A DNA stretch of 64,000 nucleotides, taken from contig CAWFYS010000004.1 of assembly GCA_963820075.1 (NCBI GenBank), forward strand, positions 124,001 to 188,000, written 5' to 3'. The notes below the pieces were generated by a model, which was not told the DNA's origin, searched no databases, and saw only the letters and a program-made list of their open reading frames with translations. The stretch is from Kumtagia sp963820075 (GTDB lineage Bacteria > Pseudomonadota > Alphaproteobacteria > Rhizobiales > Rhizobiaceae). Shown here one piece after another: positions 58,076 through 64,000 of this stretch. A program made the position numbers and the translations under genes. The number at the start of each line of letters is the position of its first letter. The stretch's first letter is position 1.

Positions 58076-58684
58076 TGTGACCTCCTCCGCCGTGCTGCGG
58101 CGACGATAGTGACGCCTTGCCTTCTGGCGGTTGCCGCACACCGTCATGTCGCACCAGAGGCGGCTGCGAGTTGCGGCTCTGTCGACGAACAGCCAGCGTG
58201 CAGTTGGGGCAGATCCTGATCCGCGCCGATCTGTGTCGTCGGCAGCAGCGACAGCGCCGAGACGGCCAGTGCCGCCTCGAAGGCGATCGGCGTCGCCGGA
58301 TCGCCGAACGGCGCGTCCGGCGCGCCGATCCGTTCGTTCGCTGCCGCCGAGCCCTTGGGCGCAGGCCGTCAGGAAGGCCGGCAGATCGCCGGCGTCCACC
58401 GCACCCGTCCAGACACGGCGCCGCGAAACAGCCGGTCGGTCGTCTCGCGGATCGACAGCACCATCGGCGCGATCGCTGTCGGCGATCGTCGACCGCCAGC
58501 CGCCTGCCCGCCAAGTTCCGACGGCGCGAAAGCCGCTGGCCGCATCGGCGAAGCGCGCAATCTCGGCCGGATCGTCGAAGCGGTCGAAGGACTCGCCGGG
58601 ATCGCCGCGCAGCACGACGGTGTTCGCCGTGTCGAGCGCCAGCACGCCGCCGGAAAAGCGGTGCGGGGTCCAGGAAACCGTCAT
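58068..58684 (-). CDS. CGNR zinc-finger regulator with ABATE-like N-terminus (frameshifted)
   Basis: A putative transcriptional regulator of about 200 residues. The N-terminal part (SWTPHRFSGGVLALDTANTV, then RFDDPAEIARFADAA) resembles the ABATE domain; the C-terminus has WLFVDRA and the zinc-binding WCDMTVCGNRQKARRHYRR, the CGNR motif. Several one-base insertions lie between. A stop at 58068 overlapping the lipoprotein ATG is the most economical reading. It diverges from the LivH-type permease gene, so it may control that gene. Confidence 0.75.
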
Positions 58685-58779
58685 GCCGCCAAATCTAACC
58701 GATAAATCGCGTTTGACAAGTTAGAATTTGCGGCGCAACCATGCAGCATGGCCGCGCCGGCGCGTGGCGGGACGGTCGC

Positions 58780-59697
58780 ATGCTCTATTTCTTCCAGCAG
58801 GTGCTGAACGGCCTGCATTCGGGCGCGCTCTATGCGCTGCTCGCCTTCGGCTATGCGCTGACCAACGGCGTCCTGCACCGCACCAACCTCGCCTATGGCG
58901 CGCTGTTCGCCTTCTCCGGCCAGACGATGATCCTCGCCGCGGTCTTCGGCTGTCAGGTGCTGTGGCTGACCTTGCCGGCGACGGTCGCGCTCGGCGTCGC
59001 GACGGCCTTCGCTCTATGCGCGCGCTGATCCGCCACGTCCTGTCGCGCAGCGTCTTCCAGCCGCTCGCCGACCGCTCGCCCAACGCGATCGTGGTGACGA
59101 CGCTCGGCGTCTCGCTGGTGCTGATGGAAGCCGGCCGCATCGCCGCCGACACCCACGACTTCTGGCTGCCGCCGATGCTGGCCGCAGCCGATCGTCTTCG
59201 CTCCGGGCGACGGCTTCCAGGCGACGCTGACGCTCATCCAGCTCGTCAACTGCGCGGTCGCGGTCGTCGGCGATCGCGCTGGCCGCCTGCGGCGCTCGCC
59301 CGCTCGAGCTTCGGCCGCGCTGGCGCGCCGTCTCCGACGATCCCGGCGGCCGCCGCGCATGTGCGGCGTCGACGTGCGCGAGCGTGTTCCGGCACGCGGT
59401 GCTGTTCGGCGGCTTCTGCGCCGCGCTGGCCGGCATCCTGGCCGGCGCTCTACTACGGCAATGTCAGCTTCGGCGCCGGCCTCGTCTACGGCCTGAAGAT
59501 CCTGTTCGTCACGGCGGTCGGCGGCTATCTCTCGCCGCCGCGCGCGGCGCTGGGCGCGGCCGCCTTCGGCATCGCCGAATCGCTGTGGTCCGGCTATTTC
59601 CCGGTCGAATGGCGCGACGCCTGGATGTTCTGTTCCTGGTCGCGCATGCTGGTGCTGATCGGCCGGCCGGCCGCGACGCAGGCAGAAGATCGCCTGA
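58780..59697 (+). CDS. LivH-type ABC transporter permease (frameshifted)
   Basis: About 305 residues of a branched-chain-amino-acid/urea-type inner-membrane permease: MLYFFQQVLNGLHSGALYAL, LLAFGYALTNGVLHRTNLAY, GALFAFSGQTMILAAVFG, NAIVVTTLGVSLVLMEAGR, GGFCAALAGILAG and NVSFGAGLVYGLKILFVTAV near the end. Several insertions disrupt it; the corrected stop is TGA at 59695-59697. Only one permease gene is present here, with no partner permease, ATPase or binding protein, which is unusual for this transporter type. Start chosen at 58780. Confidence 0.8.
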
Positions 59698-59895
59698 GTC
59701 CGCCGATCACGACTTTGGTCGCATGCGCCGGTGCTGGCCGCACGCGCATTCGCGCACCGCCGCTCCGCGACGGCGGTTGGCTGCACTCATCCGTGTTGAC
59801 CGCGCCGTTCCACGCTGACGGCATACCGTTGGGCCACGCGGCGTGCACAGACAAGCGGGGAACCGGCGACGCCCGCGCATACCAGGGAGGAATGC

Positions 59896-60483
59896 ATGGC
59901 AGGGCTGCTCGCTCTGTCCAGAGGCATTGACCGCCTCAACGAATTCATCGGCAAATGGGTGTCCTGGCTGATCCTGCTGGCGATCCTGGTCAGCGCCGGC
60001 AATGCCGTCATCCGCAAGATGTTCAACATTTCGTCGAACGCCTGGCTGGAGCTGCAATGGTATCTGTTCGGCGCCGCCTTCCTGCTGGCCGCCGCCTACA
60101 CGCTGAAGCAGAACGAGCATATCCGCATCGACATCGTCTACGGCATGTTCTCGCGCCGCATGCAGCACTGGATCGACCTGTTCGGCCATCTCTTCTTCCT
60201 GATGCCGTTCGTCATCCTGATGATCTATCTATTTCGTCCCCTACGTGTCGCTGTCGTTCCGCAGCGGCGAGGTGTCCACCAATGCCGGCGGGCTGATCAT
60301 CTGGCCGGCCAAGGCGCATCCTGCTGATCGGCTTCTTCCTGCTCGGCGCTGCAGGGCATCTCCGAGATCATCAAGAAGATCGCCATCATGCGCGGCGACA
60401 TGGACGATCCCAACCCGTTCATCTCGGTGCATGAGCAGGCCGAACTCGAAGCCAAGGCGCTGGCCGAGGAGGTGCGCTCGTGA
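59896..60483 (+). CDS. TRAP transporter small permease DctQ (frameshifted)
   Basis: The small membrane subunit (about 190 residues, four membrane helices) of a tripartite ATP-independent periplasmic carboxylate transporter. The start MAGLLALSRGIDRLNEFIGK is followed by LILLAILVSAGNAVIRKMF, NAWLELQWYLFGAAFLLAAA and YTLKQNEHIRIDIVYGMFSR. One-base insertions occur around 60232, 60318 and 60345; corrected, it continues YVSLSFRSGEVSTNAGGLII and ends AELEAKALAEEVRS at 60483. It overlaps the start of dctM by 4 nt (GTGA). Confidence 0.88.
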
Positions 60484-62291
60484 TCGAGTTCATCGCCCAG
60501 AACATGGCGCCGATCATGTTCTTCTCGCTGATCATCTTCCTGCTGCTCGGCTATCCCGTCGCCTTCTCGCTCGCCGCCAACGGCCTGCTGTTCTTCTTCA
60601 TCGGCGTGCGAACTGGCGCCCTATTCGAACAGCACGATCAACCTCTCCTGGCCGCTGCTCTATGCGCTGCCGGAGCGTTTCTGGGGCGTGATGTCGAACG
60701 ACACGCTGCTGGCCATCCCGTTCTTCACCTTCATGGGCATCGTGCTCGAACGATCCGGCATGGCCGAGGACCTGCTCGACACGATCGGCCAGCTGTTCGG
60801 CCCGATCCGCGGCGGCCTCGCCTATGCGGTGATCTTCGTCGGCGCGCTGCTGGCCGCCACCACCGGCGTGGTCGCGGCCTCGGTCATCGCCATGGGCCTG
60901 ATCTCGCTGCCGATCATGCTGCGCTACGGCTATGACCGGCGCGCTCGCCTCCGGCGTCATCGCCGCATCCGGCACGCTCGCGCAGATCATCCCGCCGTCG
61001 CTGGTGCTGATCGTGCTGGCCGACCAGCTCGGCCGCTCGGTCGGCGACATGTATGCCGGCGCGCTGATCCCCGGCCTCGTGCTGACCGGTCTCTACACGC
61101 TCTACATCCTGCTCGATGTCGATCGTCCGGCCGAAATCGATGCCGGCGCTGCCGCTGGAAGCGCGCACGCTCGGCCATGGCGTGACTGTCGCTGCTGGCG
61201 GTCGCTGCTGGTCGCCGCCGTCGCGATCGCCTACGCGGCGCATGTCTATCTCTCGCCGACGCAAGGCGACAATGCCGACATCCTCGGCGCCACCGTCGGC
61301 GTCATCTTCATCTACATCGTGGCGATCGCCGACAAGGCGCCTGAACATCAACATGATGTCGCGGCTGGCCCAGCAGGTGATCATCGTGCTGATCCCGCCG
61401 CTGGCGCTGATCTTCCTGGTGCTCGGCACCATCTTCCTCGGCATCGCGACGCCGACCGAAGGCGGCGCCATGGGCGCGGTCGGCGCGCTGATCATGGCCG
61501 CGGCGAAGGGCCGGCTGACTCTCGACGTGATCAAGCAGGCGCTGGCCTCGACGACGCGGCTGTCGTCCTTCGTGCTGTTCATCCTGATCGGCGCGCGCGT
61601 CTTCTCGCTCACCTTCTACGGCGTCAACGGCCATCTCTGGGTCGAGCACCTGCTGGTCTCGCTGCCGGGCGGCGAGGTCGGCTTCCTGATCGCCGTCAAC
61701 ATCCTGGTCTTCCTGCTCGCCTTCTTCCTCGATTTCTTCGAGCTCGCCTTCATCATCGTGCCGCTGCTGGCGCCGGCCGCCGACAAGCTCGGCATCGACC
61801 TGATCTGGTTCGGCGTGCTGCTCGGCGTCAACATGCAGACCAGCTTCATGCATCCGCCCTTCGGCTTCGCGCTGTTCTACCTGCGCTCGGTCGCCGCCCG
61901 CGTGCCCTATCTCGACCGCATCACCGGCAAGACAGATCGCAGCCGGTGACCACCGGCCAGATCTACTGGGGCGCGGTGCCGTTCGTCTGCATCCAGGTGC
62001 ATCATGATCGGCCTGACCATCGCCTTCCCGCAGATGGTGATGCACTACAAGGGTGCCGTGGTCGATCCCGGCGACGTCGAGATCGTGCTCCCGCCGATGG
62101 GCGGCGGACAGACCGGACTGCCCGGGCTCGGCCAGGGCTGCCGGGACTGGACGGCCAGCCGCCGGCCGGTGGCGGGACCCCGGCGGCTCCGCCGACGGAT
62201 CTGTCGCAGCCGCCGAGCTTCGGCAACCAGCCGGCACCGCCAGCCCGCGCCGCCCGCGACCGACCTTTCGAAACCGCCGAGCTTCAACTGA
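60480..62291 (+). CDS. TRAP transporter large permease DctM with a proline-rich tail (frameshifted)
   Basis: The main transport subunit of the TRAP system, with about twelve membrane helices. It starts at GTG 60480 (MIEFIAQNMAPIMFFSLIIF), then ERFWGVMSNDTLLAIPFFTF, MGIVLERSGMAEDLLD, VIAASGTLAQIIPPSLVLIV, PTEGGAMGAVGALIMAAAKG and FFLDFFELAFIIVPLLAPA. About five insertions are needed to read it through. After the last helix an unusual tail rich in Pro and Gly ends in two related blocks, TDLSQPPSFG and TDLSKPPSFN (stop at 62291). Such a tail is not part of the usual DctM. A bidirectional terminator follows. Confidence 0.87.
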
Positions 62292-62318
62292 GTTCGGTGC
62301 GCCGCTCAAACATGGCAG

Positions 62319-62355
62319 AAAAAAGCCCCGGAGCATGGCTCCGGGGCTTTTCTTA
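62319..62355. terminator. Bidirectional terminator between dctM and dctP
   Basis: A perfect 11-bp stem AGCCCCGGAGC / GCTCCGGGGCT (62324-62334 and 62338-62348) with an ATG loop, preceded by AAAAAA and followed by TTTTCTT. It fits termination of the convergent dctQM and dctP transcripts in both directions. Confidence 0.9.
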
Positions 62356-62375
62356 ATTGAAGAAACCGAAACGCG

Positions 62376-63489
62376 TCAGATCTTGCCGGCGCGCTGCTGC
62401 ATCATCATGAAGGTGTCGAACGTGTATTCCGAGACTTGCGCCCACAGATAGGCGTCGCTTCGCGGAAGGCCGTCTGGCTGTCGATAGACCTTCTTGAAGC
62501 CGGGTTGACGCGGAAATTTCGGCATAGGTCGCGTTCGCCGCATCGAAGCATGCCGACAGGATGTCCGGGCTGAACGGGCGCAACTGCGCGCCGCCGGCGA
62601 CCAGCCGCTTGAGCGCCGGCGGGTTCTTGTAGTCGTAGCTCGCCATCATGTCGCAATTGGCCGCCTGGCAGGCCGACGCCAGCGCCGCCTGGTAGGTCTT
62701 CGGCAGCTCGTTCCACTTGGCGAGATTGACGAGCGTGTGCAGGGTCGGGCCGCCTTCCCACCAGCCGGGATAGTAGTAGTAGGGCGCGACCTTGTGGAAG
62801 CCGAGCTTCTCGTCGTCATAAGGGCCGACCCATTCGGCGGCGTCGATCGTGCCCTTTTCCAGCGCCGGGTAGATGTCGCCGCCGGCAATCTGCTGCGGCA
62901 CAACGCCCGAGCTGCTCGAGCACCTTGCCGGCGAACCCGCCGATGCGCATCTTCAGGCCCTTGAGGTCGGCGACGGTGTTGATCTCCTTGCGGTACCAGC
63001 CGCCCATCTGCGCGCCGGTATTGCCGCAAGGCAGGCCGTAGAGCCCCTGCGTGGCATAGAACTCGTTCAGCAGGTCGTTGCCGCCGCCATAATACAGCCA
63101 GGCGTTCATCTGCCGGTCGTTGAACATGAACGGAACGGCCGTCGCCAGCGCATAGGTCGGGATCCTTGCCCCAGTAGTAGTATGACGCGGTGTGGCAGCA
63201 TTCGACCGTCCCGGCGGCAGCCGCGTCAGCCGCCTGCAGGCCGGGCACGAGTTCGCCGGCGGCGAAGACCTGGATGTCGAAATTGCCGTCCGTCGATTCG
63301 CGCACAAAGTTCGCCATCGTCTCGGCGGCGCCGAAGATCGTGTCGAGCGCCTTCGGAAACGACGACGTGCAGCGCCACGAGATCTTCGGCAGCGACTGCG
63401 CGATGGCCGGCGCCGCCAGGCTCGTGGCGGCTGCCGACTGCCCCGACACCGGCCAGGCCGGCCTTTCCGATAAACGAACGACGATCCAT
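62376..63489 (-). CDS. TRAP transporter substrate-binding protein DctP-like, copy 1 (frameshifted)
   Basis: A periplasmic solute receptor of the DctP/TAXI-like TRAP group, about 365 residues. Start MDRRSFIGKAGLAGVGAVG with a Tat-like RR signal ending AAPAIAQ. Then SLPKISWRCTSSFPKALDTI, ESTDGNFDIQVFAAGELVPG, TVECCHTASYYYWGKDP, YRKEINTVADLKGLKMRIGG, GGDIYPALEKGTIDAAEWVG and YYPGWWEGGPTLHTLVNL. The end is TFDTFMMMQQRAGKI at 62376. Several insertions occur. The sequence resembles mannitol/chloroaromatic-type receptors (ubiquitous WEGG motif). It is convergent with dctM. Confidence 0.88.
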
Positions 63490-63636
63490 TCCAATTCCTC
63501 CCTGGGTTGCTCAACGCGCGCCCGACGGTCTGTTCCCATGTCCATCAACGGCGCCGGCCCATCAGAAGCATGACCTCTGGCCCAAGTCCAGCCGACGGCT
63601 TGCGCGCATCTCGGTCGACGCTGCGTCACAACGCAA

Positions 63637-63670
63637 AGAAGCCCCGGAGCAGCGGCTCTCCGGGGCTTCT
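63637..63670. terminator. Terminator-like hairpin between the two dctP copies
   Basis: A perfect 13-bp stem AGAAGCCCCGGAG / CTCCGGGGCTTCT (63637-63649 and 63658-63670) with an 8-nt loop, located just downstream of the second dctP stop. The core GCCCCGGAG is shared with the previous terminator. The following T run is weak. Confidence 0.65.
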
Positions 63671-63694
63671 GTCTCGAATGGACTACCGATGTGC

Positions 63695-64000
63695 CTACAG
63701 CTTTGCCGTTGCGCTGCTGGATCATCATGAAGGTGTCGTAATTGTATTCGGCCACCTGCGCCCAGAGGAAGTGCTCCTTGCGGAAGGCCTTGATCGAGTC
63801 CCAGATCTTCTTGAAGTCGGATTGGTGGCCTCGATCTCGGCATAGACCTCGTTCGACCGCGTCGAAGCAGGCCGCCAGGATTTCCGGGCTGAACGGACGA
63901 AGCTGCGCGCCATTGGCGACGAGCTGCTTGATCGCCGTCGGATTCAGGAAGTCGTATTTCTGCAGCATGTTGGCGTCGGCCGCCTGCGCGGCGGTGCGCA
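63695..64000 (-). CDS. TRAP transporter substrate-binding protein DctP-like, copy 2 (partial, frameshifted)
   Basis: Only the last 100 or so residues are in the window; the gene runs off the right edge. It reads QAADANMLQKYDFLNPTAIK, QLVANGAQLRPFSPEILAAC, NEVYAEIEATN, SDFKKIWDSIKAFRKEHFLW and AQVAEYNYDTFMMIQQRNG, then KL and a TAG at 63695-63697 if one base near 63702 is removed. It is a close paralogue of copy 1 (which has GAQLRPFSPDILSACFDA and FMMMQQRAGKI). A second frame change occurs near 63855. Two receptor paralogues side by side suggest duplication or two substrates for the same DctQM. Confidence 0.85.

Overview
The window (64 kb, GC-rich) reads as chromosomal DNA of an alphaproteobacterium of the order Hyphomicrobiales (Rhizobiales), closest in feel to Mesorhizobium/Phyllobacteriaceae. 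The basis is gene order and protein style: rimP-nusA-ylxR-infB, lnt-praR/phrR-metK-trmB, recF-dnaN-dnaA-rpsT-enoyl-CoA hydratase-mutM, IalB, frc-like sugar ABC genes and a luxR/luxI pair. The genus is inference. The presence of dnaA and its usual neighbours suggests an origin-proximal segment.

Layout. (1) 1-18.2 kb, nearly all minus strand: housekeeping core: infB (cut by the left edge), ylxR/L7Ae gene, nusA, rimP behind an attenuator-like hairpin, a small plus-strand ORF, trmB, metK, the HTH regulator PraR/PhrR, lnt, recF, dnaN, dnaA, an 0.8 kb intergenic region with a perfect DnaA box and several hairpins, rpsT, an enoyl-CoA hydratase, mutM and deoB. (2) 18.4-26 kb: SMP-30-type lactonase, OsmC-like protein, an RND efflux pump with its lipoprotein adaptor, and a CorA transporter. 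(3) 26-32.8 kb: a SdsA-type alkyl sulfatase and a sugar ABC importer (binding protein, a fused double permease, single-domain ATPase). (4) 32.9-48.4 kb, the most unusual part: SapC, a DUF6916-like protein, a GNAT acetyltransferase, three tandem phage-tail-collar (MdpB-like) proteins, and directly upstream of them on the same strand a 3,599-residue surface protein. That protein has an N-terminal inverse-autotransporter barrel, about 3,000 residues of repetitive beta-helix-like passenger and a C-terminal metzincin-type zinc motif. An IalB protein and a pentapeptide-like protein diverge from it. (5) 48.8-53.6 kb: tRNA-Ser(GGA), a small membrane protein, msrA, a BMP-family binding protein, and a quorum-sensing module: luxR, a palindromic lux-type box, luxI and two tiny downstream ORFs, the first overlapping luxI by ATGA. 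(6) 53.9-64 kb: fused indolepyruvate-type ferredoxin oxidoreductase, a lipoprotein, a CGNR zinc-finger regulator, a LivH-type permease, and a TRAP transporter (DctQ, DctM and two convergent DctP paralogues, the second cut by the right edge).

Sequence quality matters. Many genes, including infallibly essential ones (nusA, rimP, metK, dnaA, dnaN), are interrupted by single-base insertions that, once removed, restore full conserved proteins. These are most simply sequencing or assembly errors, so such loci are annotated as genes, not pseudogenes. Density is uneven: high at 26.3-28.2 and 54-64 kb, moderate at 2.6-16.7 kb, and none seen at 17-26 kb or across 34-52 kb, including the 10.8 kb giant gene.

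Functional links. PraR/PhrR regulators and CinS-type small proteins act together on quorum sensing in Rhizobium leguminosarum; here a PraR homologue and a luxI-coupled small ORF lie in one window. The giant surface protein, tail-collar proteins and GNAT could form one minus-strand unit for cell-surface interaction. The remaining genes are transport and catabolism functions typical of soil bacteria.
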